From Escarpia spicata (Eukaryota > Annelida > Polychaeta > Sabellida > Siboglinidae), in the NCBI GenBank assembly GCA_963995525.1, contig OZ023209.1, forward strand, positions 12,655,841-12,719,840: a DNA stretch of 64,000 bases. Reading direction: 5' to 3'. The notes below the pieces were generated by a model. The model did no database searches, was not told where the DNA came from, and worked only from the letters and a program-made list of their open reading frames with translations. This document shows positions 37,301 through 63,540 of the stretch, piece after piece. Both the position numbers and the translations under genes were made by a program. Within the stretch, counting starts at the first letter, position 1; every line of letters begins with the position of its first letter.

Positions 37301-39850
37301 TGACAAGCAAGCACCGTTATAGAACCGCACAGTGATTGTACGACCACACACGCCGTGATATAATGATGGCATACGATCACAAAAGTGTGTTAGACGACAA
37401 CTGGAAAGAACATGGAGAAAATCTGGACTGGAGTCTGACAGGCTTGCATACTGCCTCCAGCGCCAGCTCGTCACTTCGTCTGTGCACCGTGCGCAACTTG
37501 AATACCACACGAATCAAATTGCTGATGCATCTGGTGACCAGAAGCAGCTGTTCAAGATTGTTGCCAAGCTCCTACACACTGATAATGACACACCACTACC
37601 GCCATGTGACTCGTCTGACACACTGGCAATGCGGTTCTCGGATTTCTTCTCGGAAAAGATCTCGAAAATTCGGTCTGAACTGAATCAGAATGTCATCAAT
37701 GTAAATGCCTCTGCTGAGGATGCACCGCAGACATGTCTGCTGACTGCATTTGAGCCAGCCACTGAGGCTGAAATTGGAATGTTGTTGAAGTCATCGCCAG
37801 TGAAATCTTGTGAACTTGACCCCATTCCGACATGGCTTCTTAAAGTCTGTGCGCACGATGCTGGATCTGTGCTCATGACAATTGTTAACCTGTCTCTGAG
37901 AACTGGGGTAATGCCTTCGCACTTGAAGGAAGCGCACATCAGGCCAGTACTCAAGAAACCGAGTCTAGTCAAAACTGTCTTGAATAACTACCGACCCGTG
38001 TCAAATCTACCTTATCTATCGAAGACAATAGAACGTGTCGTTGCTGCGTGATTGTCAGCTCACATGTCAGAGCACAAACGCTGTGAGCCCTATCAGTCAG
38101 CGTACAAGCCGAATCACAGCGTTGAGACGGCACTTGTCTGTGTGCAGAATCACATCCTGCACGCAATGGACAATCAGAATGTTGTCATCATGGTTCTCCT
38201 TGATCTATCGGCTGCGTTTGACACCGTCGACCATGAAGTGATGTTGCATAGACTCTCACATGATATCGGAGTGGTCCAAGATGCACTGGACTGGTTTAAG
38301 TCATACCTGAGAGACAGAGTCCAGTCTGTCCACATTCATGGTGCTACATCGCCTGCTCTTCCTCTGGCATACGGGGTACCACAAGGCTCCGTGCTGGGTT
38401 CTCAGCTGTTCTCCATCTATGTAGCACCAGTTGCTAAGATTATTCGCAAGTACAATTTGATGTGTCATTTCTACGCGGATGATACTCAAATCTACATTCC
38501 AGTGAAACGCCACCAAGAGGACATTGATGTGGCTGTCGTCTGTATTGAAGAATGTGTATCGGAGATCAGGACGTGGATGATGACAACATTTTAAAAGTTG
38601 AATGACTCAAAGACAGAAGTCATCGTGTTCGGCTCAGCGCAACAACTAAAAAAAATTGAGCTGCGCACACTATGCATTGGAGACTGTTTTGTCACCGTAA
38701 CTCAGAATGTACGCAGTCTTGGTGTACAGTTCGATGCCGAGATGAAGATGGAGACGCACGTGACTCCGAAATATTGCAAGAATAAGACGTTATCTAACAC
38801 CTGCAGCAACAGAACAAGTCATACATGCGTTTGTTACCAGCAGACTTGACGTTGGCAATGCATTACTCCACCGACTGCCTGTGAAACAACTAGAACGGCT
38901 GCAGAGAGTACAGAACTGGGCGGCCCGCCTTGTCGACGGCGCCAGGAAGTTCTGTCATGTCACACCTCTATTGATCAAGCTGCACTGGCTGCCAATAGCA
39001 GTTAGAGTAGAGTATAAGATACTTCTACTCACGCACCGAGCACTGACTGGCTGTGCACCACAGTATATCACCAAATGTTTGAACAGGCGTCAGCCAACAC
39101 GATTGTTGCGCTCCAGTGAACACAATCAATTATGTGTACCACGTGCAATGCGTCGCTAGGGTGATAGATCATTTTGCGTGGCAGCCCCAACACTATGGAA
39201 CTTGCTGCCGCAAAAGCTGACTGCAACAACAATGACAAACACTTATTTTAAATCAAACCTTAAGACGTATCTGTTTTCCCGAACATTCTGTACGGCGCCG
39301 TGAGCAACGATTGTTGGAACGGCGCAATATAAATGTCACGATTTGATTTTGATTTGATTTCCGCTTCTTATACCTAGCGTGGTCGATGTCAGAGTCGTAC
39401 CAGGGATGTGGTGTGCTGTCTCTTACTTTCATATTGCGTAACGGAGCATGTTTGTCAAGGCATTCAGTGAGACAGGTGTTGTACATTTCCATGAAATCCT
39501 CTGCTTGTCGATCATTCGCGCATGTACGCAATGTCATGTCAGCACACGCAGACTCGATATCGTTTCGGAGTGCATCTGTTTCAATGTTTCTGAAATTCCG
39601 CTTTGCAATCGTCAGGTTTTACTGCAGGCTTCAGTGCTCTTAGTGTGAGGTCAATGCGACGGTGGTCAGACAGAGAGTCAGGATGCACAGTAACGGAAGC
39701 AGAGAAAATTTTTACGAAATTGGAATCCTTGTTTGGCCATTTTAGATCAAAACTCCTGCACAGACATACGTTGATGTCTTACTTGATGACATTCTGTATC
39801 ATTTATGTTTGCTGTCACTGGCCTCTATGTTGTTACAAAATATCACGACC
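34375..39850 (-). mobile_element. Decayed minus-strand L2/CR1-type LINE, apparently split by another LINE
   Basis: The 5' part, about 39,730-39,361, gives the end of the endonuclease (DSLSDHRRIDLTL), then ECLDKHAPLRNMKVRDSTPH and WYDSDIDHARYKKR. The continuation at 35,935-34,375 gives RHKYLKRENVW, EIHRQLYVTAREE, then RT blocks SYRPVRNLTQLSKVIEKVV, FQSAYRKKHSTETALL, GAAFDTINHNIL, VPQGSVLGPLLFLFY and YADDLQIYSH, ending at NALLYGTSA. The protein breaks between Arg-rich blocks exactly where a plus-strand LINE sits. The 3' end is truncated. A 38-bp tandem duplication lies at about 35,648-35,728. Confidence 0.8.
35940..39360 (+). mobile_element. Nearly full-length L2/CR1-type LINE, nested, inactivated
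   Basis: Endonuclease: FCLLNARSVCDVKQAGKA, LYILAITETWLSADD, GTGGGVAIVYKSG, YRPPPNS, then, after a frameshift near 36,880, LIAGDFNFHMDN and SDHSAIHC. RT: NYRPVSNLPYLSKTIERVV, YQSAYKPNHSVETAL, LLDLSAAFDTVDHEV, GVPQGSVLGSQLF and FYADDTQIYIPV, then LHWLPIAVRVEYKILLLTHR and SFCVAAPTLWNLLPQ. Stops at about 37,320, 37,354, 38,049 and 38,592, plus a frameshift near 38,790, disable it. The 3' end has GGCGCAATATAAATG followed by a (GATTT)n tail ending at 39,360, typical for this LINE group. Confidence 0.88.
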
Positions 39851-39984
39851 TGCATCAAGTATCTGAACTGTACAAATGTGGCTAAAATATATGCTGTTGA
39901 CATGATACAATCGCCATCAGTCGTCAACGAGATAGAACATGTTTTTAAGTTGGAGAGCACGAAGTGGCTGTAGTAAACAAACGA

Positions 39985-40230
39985 AGTAGCGTAGTAGCTA
40001 GAGCATCGTACTCTCAAACCAGTCAAACTGCTCCTCTCCCGAGGTACGGGGAATAGTTTCATTCGGGGCCCTCTTCTTCAGTTGGAGAGGTGCCGTGTCG
40101 CCACGATCTGCCCGCATGTGTCACCATCTGGGGGTAACTAAAGGCGCAATGAAACTGATGGCAGTCAGTGTGGTCGAGTGGGGATGGCGTTACCTAAGTC
40201 ATAGTGCCTAGAGTTATAGGATTGTTTCAC
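39985..40230 (+). mobile_element. Possible tRNA-derived SINE fragments
   Basis: GTAGCGTAGTAGCTAGAGC (about 39,987) and GTGTGGTCGAGTGGGGATGG (about 40,170) resemble the 5' halves of tRNAs (A box), the second being Ser/Leu-like. No complete cloverleaf or clear B box was found. Confidence 0.3.
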
Positions 40231-40509
40231 AATGAAATAATGTAAACAACATTAACATAAAATATCAAAAGGTATGGAGACAATTATTGGAGACAATTAA
40301 AGGAAATACAAATAAGGCATTAGCTAAAATCCTCTTTCCATGTGTACACAAAGTTTAACATCGTATGTAATATTTGCCAACATTAAGCAAATACAGAAAA
40401 ATACATTTGTAGCATCAATTCGATTTTAAGCCCGTCTGTGAAGCGATTCCCGCGGAAAATAAAATTTTAATGAGCTAGGCGATCACGTGGTATCGTGACG
40501 TCACTTATT

Positions 40510-42835
40510 TAACAAGATTTAACAAGATTGCCACCCAGAGAATTAACTCTAGGTGGCAGGTGGACAAGGAAGCCCTTTGGCTTATCGAGAGTCCGACCCT
40601 TTTATCTATGTGTATCCCGCCCGTCTGAGGTATGTGTCGATTTTATTTTTAAACATATTCACGCTACTAGCACCCACACAATCAGCAAGTAATCTGTTCC
40701 ATTCATTTACAGTCCTTTGTGAAAATTAAAACTTTCTTATATCCAATCTACTCTGCTCCTTTGCTAATGTAAGTTCATGTCCTCTAGTCCTTCTATCTTT
40801 CTTAACTGAGAAACAAATATTTCTATCAATGTTTTCATAACCCTTCAATATTTTAAACACTTCTATCTGATCTCCTCTCAATCTCCTGGTCTCTAGTGTT
40901 GTTAAACCGCATTTTTTAGGCGTATTTCGTAACTAAGATCCCTCAGTTTTGGAATCATTTTAGTTGCTCTCCTCTGCACTCTTTCTAGCATATCTATGTC
41001 CTTCCTGCGATATGGCCTCCATGCTTGAATACAATATTCTAAATGAGGCCTAACTATTGTTTTGTACAGCGGTATTATTAGCTCTTTTTCCTTATACGTT
41101 ATGTTTCGCCTAATTAATCCAAGGATTTGATTTCCCTTTGAAGCTGCAATTCCGCACTGCTCTGAAACCTTCATATCAGCACTAATGGTTAACCCTAAGT
41201 CCTTTTCTTTTACAGTAGTACTTAGTACAGTACCCCCCATTGTATATTCTACCTCTTCGTTCCCATGTCCTGTGTGGAGGCATTTACATTTCCCAAAATT
41301 AAACAGCATTTGCCACTTTTCAGACCATTTGATCAACCTGTCAAGATCATCTTGTAAATGCTGTCTATCTCCATCACTTTTAATCCTTCTAAACACTTTT
41401 GTATCATCCGCAAATTTCAACACCTTGCTTGTTATTTCATCATCCAAATCATTGATATATATTAAGAATAATATAGGTCCTAATACTGATCCCTGTGGTA
41501 CCCCACTCAATACCGATTTCCAGTGTGAAGCCTCCCCATCAACTACTACACGTTGTCTTCTGTCAATTAGCCATTGTTCTATCCAGTTTATTATACCATT
41601 TCCTATGCCATGGGCCTTCAGTTTAAGCAGTAATCTTTGATGTGGTACTTTGTCGAAAGCTTTTTGAAAATCTAAGTAGACGATATCTACTGGTGATCCC
41701 TCATCTACCCACTTAGTGATGTCTTCCAAAAAACATAACATATTTGTTAAGCATCACCTCGCTTTAAAAAAACCATGTTGAGATAGGTTTATCAAGTTTT
41801 GTTTAACAAGAAAATCCACCATGTGATCTTTAATTAGTCTTTCTAATAATTTACAAATCACTGATGTTAAACTCACTGGTCTATAGTTCTCTGACTTGTT
41901 TCTCGAACCTTTTTTGAATAACGGTATAATGTTTGCTTCTTTCCATTCTAAAGGAACCACTCCCTCTTCTAATGACAAGTTGAATACTGTTGCAAGCGGT
42001 ATGCTAATTTGTTCTACAATTTCCAATAGTAGTTTGGGTGGAATACCATCCACTCCAGGTGATTTATTATCCTTCATAGCCCTTATTTTCTTAGCTACCA
42101 TTTCCGGGGTTACAATTAATTGTCCTAAATAGTCTGAATTTGCCCCCTTGAACTTAGCCTCTGGTACTGGCAATGAACTAATATCTTCCCTTGTAAACAC
42201 TGAACTAAAGTACTCATTCAGGTCTTCTGCCATTAAGAATCCCTCTGATATTATATTTCCAGCACTATCTTCTAGAGGACCGACCTTATCTTGAACTTTC
42301 TGTTTGCTTCGAACATACGCATAAAAACTCTTGCTGTCATGTTTTATATTACTAGCTAATTGTTGTTCATAGCTTCTCTTTGAATTTCTAATTTCAGCTG
42401 TAGCTTGGTTAAGTGCTTCTTTATAACTGTTGTAGTCTTTATCATTTCCCGTACATCTATATGACTTCCACATCATTTGTTTATACTTAATTTTTTTAAT
42501 GGCTTCTTTCGATAAGTGTTTCTTTTTGGACCGTTTTCCTTGTTTTTTGAAGGGTACAAATTTATCGACTATGCACTTAATTTCACTCTTTAATATATTC
42601 CAGCATTCTGTTGCCATCTTATTTTTCAGTGTGTTATTCCAGTCTATCTTTGCTAAATATTTCCTCATGTCCTTATACCTTCCTTTGTGGAAATTTCTCC
42701 TATACTGCTTTTTACTATTCCTTTCTGATTTTACTTTGATGGTAAAATGTATCTGGTTGTGATCGCTACTCCCCAGTGGCTCACATATCTTGACATTGTC
42801 AACTAATTCATTCTGTGAGGACAAAACTATGACAC
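40510..42835 (-). mobile_element. 5'-truncated CR1-like LINE with nearly intact reverse transcriptase
   Basis: Starts inside the endonuclease (LGSSDHNQIHF) and reads open from 42,863 to a TGA at 41,756-41,754. It resumes in the same frame to 40,902. Motifs: AMKDNKSPGVDGIPP, SENYRPVSLTSVICKLLE, YLDFQKAFDKVPHQRLL, GVPQGSVLGPILFLIY and LKFADDTKVF, then PHLEYCIQAW. Downstream, two frameshifts (near 40,910 and 40,735) interrupt the conserved GLTTLETRRLRGD...RLDIRKF and QRTVNEWNRL blocks. The 3' end carries a repeated TTAAATCTTG tail at about 40,511-40,530. It is the youngest-looking LINE here. Confidence 0.88.
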
Positions 42836-42847
42836 ACACTCGCATCA

Positions 42848-43566
42848 GACCGACCCTTTCCATGCATTCAAAGCATGTTTACAAGGCTAGCTTTTGGGTC
42901 GAAACGAGCGTCAGAATGAGTTATTGAGCAATATTCCGAACTAGCAGTTATCTTACGGTTCCACATTGAATTGAATTTTATTCAAAACAACGAATGCGAA
43001 TGGGCCTACCAGTGGACTAGGTTTCGCCGAGCTTGGGCTCGTTTTCAGAATAATTATATCGAATGCAACCAACGTGAGGTAATCAACACCAATAAACATA
43101 CATAGCAAACATATATTATATCCAGCTACAGAAAGTAACGTGTATAATCTCATAATATCACTAAAATATCGATATATGAAGCAGGAGTTGTACAATTTAT
43201 CATAACAACTTAAATCAGTCAGTGAATTTCTGTCGGTGCCGTTAGCTCAGTTGGTAGAGGCGTTGGTTTCTTGCCATTTACTTACTTACTACTGGTGTAG
43301 ATTATCTCCCGTTGGTTGCATTCGATATAATTATTCTGAAAACGAGCCCAAGCTCGACGAAACCTAGTCGACTTGTAGGCCCATTCGCATTCGTTGTTTT
43401 GAATAAAATTCAATTCAATGTGGAACCGTAAGATAACTGCTTGTTCCTCTATGATGACTAGTGCTTGTATTACGTCGGAATATTGCACAATAACTCATTC
43501 TGACGCTCGTTTCGACCCAAAAGCTATACTTGTAAACATGCTCTGAATGCATGGAAAGGGTCGGCT
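42848..43566. mobile_element. Inverted-repeat element with about 250-bp arms
   Basis: The left arm 42,848-43,092 and right arm 43,287-43,566 are about 95% complementary, apart from about 38 bp missing from the left arm. Landmarks: GACCCTTTCCATGCATTCA at the outer left end and its complement at the outer right, and TTTTGGGTCGAAACGAGCGT. The central 195 bp include a tRNA-like A box. The truncated 5' end of the neighbouring LINE abuts the left arm. Confidence 0.8.
43236..43272 (+). other. tRNA-like 5' half (A box), SINE-like
   Basis: GCCGTTAGCTCAGTTGGTAG matches a tRNA D-arm region with A box TAGCTCAGTTGG at 43,243-43,254. No anticodon arm or B box follows, so it is not a functional tRNA. Confidence 0.4.
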
Positions 43567-43909
43567 TGTCGCGAGTTTGAGTAATAAATGACGTCACATC
43601 TCGGCATCCCGAAAAGCGCGCCAAAATATGCATATTCGAAAATGTCCGGATGCACAGCATAAAATGTGGAATTTCTAATTCATTGAATTTTTTTGATTTT
43701 TTTGGCTTGGTGGACGTGGAAATAGATAGCAGGGTGTAATATAACATGAATTCAAATAATAGGTGTTGTTATTCCCTTTAATTGAAATTTGTCTATATTT
43801 GCGGCCACAATTAAATCGTCATTGGTCCAGTTTTGCTAATCCCGAAATATGTGCCGAAGTTCGTGTGCTCGCTACTGCGTGGTGCTGCAGTGTGTGCGTC
43901 TCCTTTCAG

Positions 43910-47400
<3,491 letters not shown>

Positions 47401-47777
47401 ATGTCGCCCGTGTCGCCAATTGCGGAGCAGTTAGTGGATTAAAGTCCGAAAGAGGGCGAAACTGTCTGCGGATTGGATCGATGAGAAACGACAAATTAAT
47501 ATCAGTTCTGAAGACTTATTTGTCTCGTGGCGAATACTACTGTTGAACTGTATTCAGAAGTCAAACCTACTTGTGAGATTCTACGCTCATTAAAATGCAC
47601 TTACCCAAAGTGAAGAAATTTCTGATTTTATCAGCGGATCTAGGCTAATACTTATGTAGTAGTTTGATAAAATAATGAAAAATCTCCATATTGTTAGCAC
47701 CGCTTTTAAGACAATGGTTATTTTGCGTGTTGTGTAAAGTTAACATGGCAAGAAAATTACTGACGTGTTCCATTGCG

Positions 47778-47880
<103 letters not shown>

Positions 47881-48949
47881 GTGCGTGTGTATGTGTGTGT
47901 ATGTTTGCGGGCGTGAGTTTGCGGTACGAGTCTCGCATTTACCTCACGCTAGAAATAATCCCCGAGCTACCTGTCGTAAAACCCCGTATCCGCATGTGCA
48001 GATTACAAAACAAGAAAACTACCACGCTACAAACTAGTAGAAATGGAACAAAGCTCGAGTTTCGAGAAGAGTTAATGACGAACGTAGGACCACCTTATTT
48101 TATATTCATCATCACGAAATCCTAATGCGCAGGATAAAAAATAATGGAATTCGTTTTATTCCGCCAGGACCGTTTGGCATATACCCGGGACCGTATCTGC
48201 TGCTGTCCTAGTCGTAGTCGATAACGTGCCATGTGCGAAAAATGGATAGCATAAAACAGCAAAGAAACAGAGAAAGAACACAATTTGTTCGATTATGTTA
48301 TACTTTATTGTTGTCAAACACAGCACACTTTTAAACAATAATGTTTACGTGCCGTGTGTTCACACGGCTTCATATGTACACTTCTCGTCGTCATTCGAGC
48401 AGACACCGACCACTGGACTCTTGCTGGTTAGACAGTCCATAGTAAACCCCGTCTATCACTAGACGTTTACACAACTGTTTATTTTACACGCGTAGACGCC
48501 ACTATAATTACTATACACACACACACTGTAGGCTATGTACAAATACTTAGTTTATACTTACTTTATACTTCGTTTTTCTTTATTTTATACTTAGTTTATC
48601 CTTAGTTTAGACTTAGTTTATCCTTGTAAAAATACCGGTTTGCCAGTAAACTGCACATTCAAGTTAAAAAAATCCACAATATATGCGTCCAAATCAGTTT
48701 CCATTACACTAACTAACAAGAACGTTCGTCTTGACACCGGATCAGAGAAACCTCAACAGGCACACGCATTGAAATCTCTAAAATATTCAAATATCTAGAA
48801 GATCTAAAATATCTAAGATGATAAAATTGCTAAAACTTAAAAATGTAATATCTGCAAACAGCGTAACGTCTCCACATCTTTGGCATACGACAAAGCAGTT
48901 GACCCGCGCGGTGAGGGAAGGTCGCGTGGATATCCCTACGGGTACGGTC

Positions 48950-58247
<9,298 letters not shown>

Positions 58248-60218
58248 GTTGGTGATTCTTGTCACTGTCCTGGAGTCACAGTTGTATATGTTCAGACTGA
58301 TCCTGGTAGATGTCTTCAGTCCTGAGTCGGTGTTCGGATACAATTCGTGGGCGCATCCAGTCTACTTTATGAGGAGCGAGAACAATACGCGACCGGACAA
58401 GCCAATCAACAGTCGAAATGTGAAGCAGCGCTCGCTAGCGCCTGGAGCTAGCGGCGCGAGAACGCAGCCATGCGTGAACGCGCCCACGATTGACGATACG
58501 TGAACGGCGACGTCACAGTTGTTGATTCCGCGCGAGCAGGTTAGTTTAACAGTCGCCTTTAAGTGCCGGTTGAGCGGCGACTATTTTTGTCGCCGGGAAT
58601 AATGGCGCAGCGCGTAGGACCGGGTCGACGGAACAAAAGCTGGACTCGGATTCACGTGGCGCCTGGCGGGTTACCGCGATCAGACACCAAGTCACGTTCG
58701 AAACGTGAATCATAGTTTTCACGTACATTCGGTCATCCGGTCAAACCCCGACTGGAGAGAGGGTGATATTGACGGGAAGGTTGTACATATAAATTGAGTG
58801 ATCAGCGACGTTTAACAATACAATCTTTAATATCAATTTAACCAGACTGCTATCCCACGCTACACACAACAACTGAACTATAACCATTGGTATATTGAGA
58901 TTCCAACCATTTTCATCTGCACAACATATATCCTTATGATATATTTGTAAATTTTATTTTTACATCGTTTATCATCTTTGTTACGATTTGCAGAACTGGC
59001 AGAGGAAATACCTAGCACAGTGGGAATCTTGGGTTGCAAAATAGTTTGCTATTAGCTATGCCTATATATTGATATCATAATTACTAGGCACATGGAATAT
59101 CTACACGACACAGCTGCCTCTTTTAGGCAGCGTGGGTCGTTCAGGTGGCGCGTCAGAGGTCTATTCATGTTGCTGTACGTGGACAATGGCGCTGCGGCTA
59201 GAGCCAACTCGGAGAACAAACGCCCCAGGCCGCCGCAGGTCAGGGTGATCGCTCGGCTGTTATGTGAAAGCTTAGTCACGTGCGAAACGTGAATCAGACG
59301 ATTCACGTACGTATGTCCGACGGTCAAACTATGACTGGGCAAAACGGCGACACTAATTTGGAGGTTATCAGCAACAAACAAACTGTGTGTGGTGTGTGTG
59401 CGTGTGTGTGTGTATGCGTGCGTGCGTGCGTGCGTGCGTGCGTGTGTGCGTGTGTGCGTGCATGCATACGTGCGTGCGTGCGTCTGTCAGTCTGCCCGTC
59501 TGCCCGTCTGCCCGTCTGCCTGTCTGTCAGCAGCGTGATTGACAACGTTATCCCACAAGAGGCGATCGAGAGAACACGCTTACTGGATCATGGGATGTTA
59601 ATACCCCACCAGTCATTGTCAATACAAACCAGCCCACCCCCATTGAGGTGTGTGATATGCGATCAAAACGGGTTTGCGCCAAAGTCAACAGGTCCATAAT
59701 AAATCAGTGTAAAACGTGCTGAAGGGCAGGGAAAATACGTGCTGAAAAAGCATGGGAAATCACACCAGTTCGCCATTATGTAGGGTTGTAACATAACACG
59801 ACGTAAATGAAATTTAACTTACATTTAGGACAATATTCCCTACAAATAATAAAAAGTACAATGTCACAGTTCTTGTCTATGGAATGCGAATTTCTGGGTG
59901 TGCATTCCTTACACACTATAACTATTGTCGGCAGATGTACGAACGCGTCTATACTTTTTCAACCATTACTTCGTTTGTGGAGCGGATTAGTAATTACTCG
60001 TTGCTAATAGTCCACACCGATTGCATATTATCACAACAACAAATTCCAAACGTTTTTTAGATAATGTATGTTGCAGGCGGCGATCTTTAAGTATGAGCGA
60101 ATTAGATTTGTAGCTACGGCTACCTCAAACATTGTCTAATGCATATTTTCACGGTTTTCATTGATCGATCTTAAAGCATTAAAAAACTGCGCCGTCTATA
60201 TTAGTTCAAACATTCCTT

Positions 60219-61886
60219 CAGGGGCGTAGCTAGCCGTACGAACGTACGCTTTGTCAAACCAAAAATTCCATTTAAGACAGTGGCCGCTGGAAGCCCTGAT
60301 AACGTTGTACCCCTAGGCAAAGAAAATGCCACCACTAACTTGTAGCAATTGATCAATACTTTGATAACACAGGATGAAGTTACTAGAAGCAGGCAGCCCT
60401 ACGAATCTGCTGCCGCTGGTAAAGGGCCGGCAGGCAAACCGGCGTCTAGGCATAGCATTTAATTGATGTAATCATTCACTTGTAACAATTGATCAGTGTT
60501 TGACCACCTCTATGGGGCGTAACTAACAGAAGCATGAACCCACTGGGTAGATTAGGCAGCTGGTGGGCAAGTGAAGGAGGAGTGGTGGTCAAGGGTGAAG
60601 AACATGGGAAAGCCATTGACGAAGAAGAATAGGCTTTCTCACTGTTACCCTCGAGAATGACACGTAGCTTAACTACCTAGATCTAGCTTTGGAAAACTGG
60701 AAAGCCATTGCCCAACACTAATCAAATAACAAGCCTGCCATTCTTGAAGCTAACTGGATACACTTTATTAATTAATTTGTCCATCAATGTAGATACAAAT
60801 TATTTAAAATATAAGTGTTTTTAATAAATGTAAGATAATCCACATTAAGTGTTTCCCAGAAAGTATCTGCAATGGATGAGGCATCTGTTGAAGCCGCCAG
60901 CACAAGTGGTGAAGCATTGGCCACAAAATGCATAGTTCCACGGGAAGAATATGGAGTTTTGGTGGCAAAAATATGCACTCAGCGATATGAAGGAGCTGCC
61001 AAAATGGCATCCAGTGTGGAGTGCACGCTGCATTCGTTTTGTGAGACAAGGTCCCAGTCGCACAAATGCACTGTACACATTGAAGTCTGCATTCTCTGTT
61101 GTACTCACTGTCCTGGAATATTTGGAAGATGCATTGGGATGTTTCCAGAAGTTAATTATATATCAAGAAATTTGACTTCATCGTAACACTAGTGACCATA
61201 TAATGAGCATTTCCACCATAGTCTGCTACCTCGGTCTACTATAGGTCATACAGTGTGATGCTGCCTCTGTAGTTTCACAACTGCAGCAGAATATGTAATG
61301 CGCTGTTTGGTAGTACAGCTATAAAGCTAGCCGGACAATTTGAGCAAGAAATAATCACATGTTATCCAGGCAGCAGTAACTATTGCTGTGATATACACTA
61401 AAGGTTCATATGCACTTTTTATCAGAAATGGATGTCATCTAATAATAATAATAAGGTAACTTATTTTGCGCCTAATTCTTTAGAAACCAAGCTCACTGGC
61501 CAAAGTAGAAGTCGTGTGTTTTTATCCATTATTCCAGTGCCCTTTTAAGGTTTTATTTCGCCTTCAAAATGCACCCAGTTACAACTGGATACACAGTTTC
61601 GGACTACCAGATCCCCTCTGCATAGGCGTAAGAGTGTGGTGAATATTGGGGTGGGCTGTGGGGGGGGGGGGCTGAGGCTCATTGAAACCCTTCAATTGCA
61701 TCCCCAATCGTGAGTTCACCAAAACCTTCAACTGCACATTTTTGCCAAAATATGGGGGGTAAAACTATCTCTCACCCCCAATCTCGGTGCTTAGGGTTCA
61801 TTGTGACAGGGGCTGCACCCTCTGGTCCCGATGTCTATATACTCTATATATAGGATTGTGCTTCCACGTGTCTAGCTACGCCCCTG
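60219..61886 (+). mobile_element. hAT-type DNA transposon remnant, copy B
   Basis: Same termini and same 5-bp flank (tcctt at 60,214-60,218 and 61,887-61,891) as the copy A element. The transposase remnant at about 60,951-61,175 reads NALYTLKSAFSVVLTVLEYL. It has about 297 bp (61,375-61,671) not present in A, including an AATAATAATAAGG run and a G10 run. Confidence 0.82.
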
Positions 61887-62744
61887 TCCTTACTTCATTT
61901 ATATAATTCTTTCTAAGAGTACGACATGGAATCTTCATACATCAAAATTATCTGATGTATTTTAAATTAGTTTTCCCAAAATGCACATATTATGTTTATA
62001 AAGCCAATTGTTCTCAAAATGTACAATGCAATTCCTCAATTATCAACGTAAATATCTATTCAAACGAATTCCCATACTGTGACCCGTAATATAATAACAT
62101 TCTATAGCTAGTAGGTTTTCTTCTAAGGCTACACATGTGTTTTGTATATAAAATGTACATCTTTTGCTGAAATTCTGTCTAATGTATACTTTTTGAACTT
62201 AGACAGAATTAAGTTTGTCCTTCGAATTTATACAAGTCTCTAACGAATATTACTTTGTCACGATTTAAAAATATAAAGCAAATCCGCATTAAAGCGATAT
62301 ATAGACGTATTCCTCGGAAAAAAAAAAAAAACTCCGGATTGTATGAGAGAAGTTCGTACGATGTGGCTTTAGTTCAGCCCGACGTAACATGTTTATATAA
62401 GTAGCAATAGTTAATCAGAAACGCATTTGTGAACCCTGTGTGACTCCCTGTTGACTTGAGACAACGGTTAGAGATTTTATCTCGATTATAAAGGTTATCA
62501 TGATTATATGCTGTTAATGTGTCTAAAGACAATTTAAACTACAAAGACCTGCAAGCGCACTGCAAGACAAGAAACAGTGAGCGCCTAATTAGATAAACCC
62601 AATCTAATAACAAGAAACAGTTGTATGGTCAGATAAAATGCATAAACTGAACCGTTGCCTGTAGCTGGAGAAATAATTGACACGATGTTGATCACAGAAG
62701 CTTTACAGTACACTAGAGTGCGATTGTAATCGCGTTGAACGTCC

Positions 62745-63540
62745 ACGGGTACGTTTAGGATTCTGACCCGCTCCTGTTGACATTCAGACACGAATTTATA
62801 CAAAACGTGTCACCGTACAACTAAACATGCGTAGAAATGTATTCTTGGCAACATTGGAGTTTGTGTGTTCCTACACGGATGTGGATTGTGGCTACGCTAA
62901 AAAAAGCTACAAAAACACGTCCACTGTCAGTAAAGTATGACACCTGCCAGGCCCAGTATTTGGGGTGGAATAGGTTCTTAGTCAGTCCACTCCCACTGAG
63001 GCAACAATGTTCAGCATACCGGAAGTAGTTTCGTTTGGAAGGAAGTAGTTGTGCTTTAATTAAAATTGTGATATTTATTTTAATGACGTCCAGCACTACC
63101 GCCCTCGCGACCGCGATAATCTCCAACAATATCCCACCCACGAATAAGAATTTCCAGCACTACCCCTTCCACTGGAAAATCTCCAACACTCCAACACTAC
63201 CACATCGACGGCGAAAGTGTTCCAGACAGAAAAAAGATCCCCCTCAAAAATCAACTTCGCTGCGGGCCTGCCTACACACAAATAATATTAAAGGACATTA
63301 CTCGGTTCAATTTTTGTTGTGTCTTATTTTGTACATTTCGCTAACGAACTGAACAAGTAATATCCACTACGACATTAGTGGAATTACTGATTGATAAGTA
63401 TTATTCTTGCCTTAATATCATTCATAAAGTTGCAATAAACATATATTGAGTAGCGTTGTGCTTAAAGTTAGTTAGTTAAAGTATTTTAGAACACCTTAGT
63501 ATAGTGAGTGATAATAGGGTAACTCACTTAGCCTTCGAAA
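62745..63540. other. Unique spacer between copies B and C, no gene recognised
   Basis: Not homologous to the sequence after copy A. Frames such as 63,035-63,352 show no family motif. A short TCCAGCACTACC / TCCAACACTACC repetition occurs at about 63,090-63,200. Confidence 0.5.

Noticed and set aside
43241..43272. Possible functional tRNA gene
   Set aside because: Only the 5' half and A box are present; no anticodon arm, T arm or B box.
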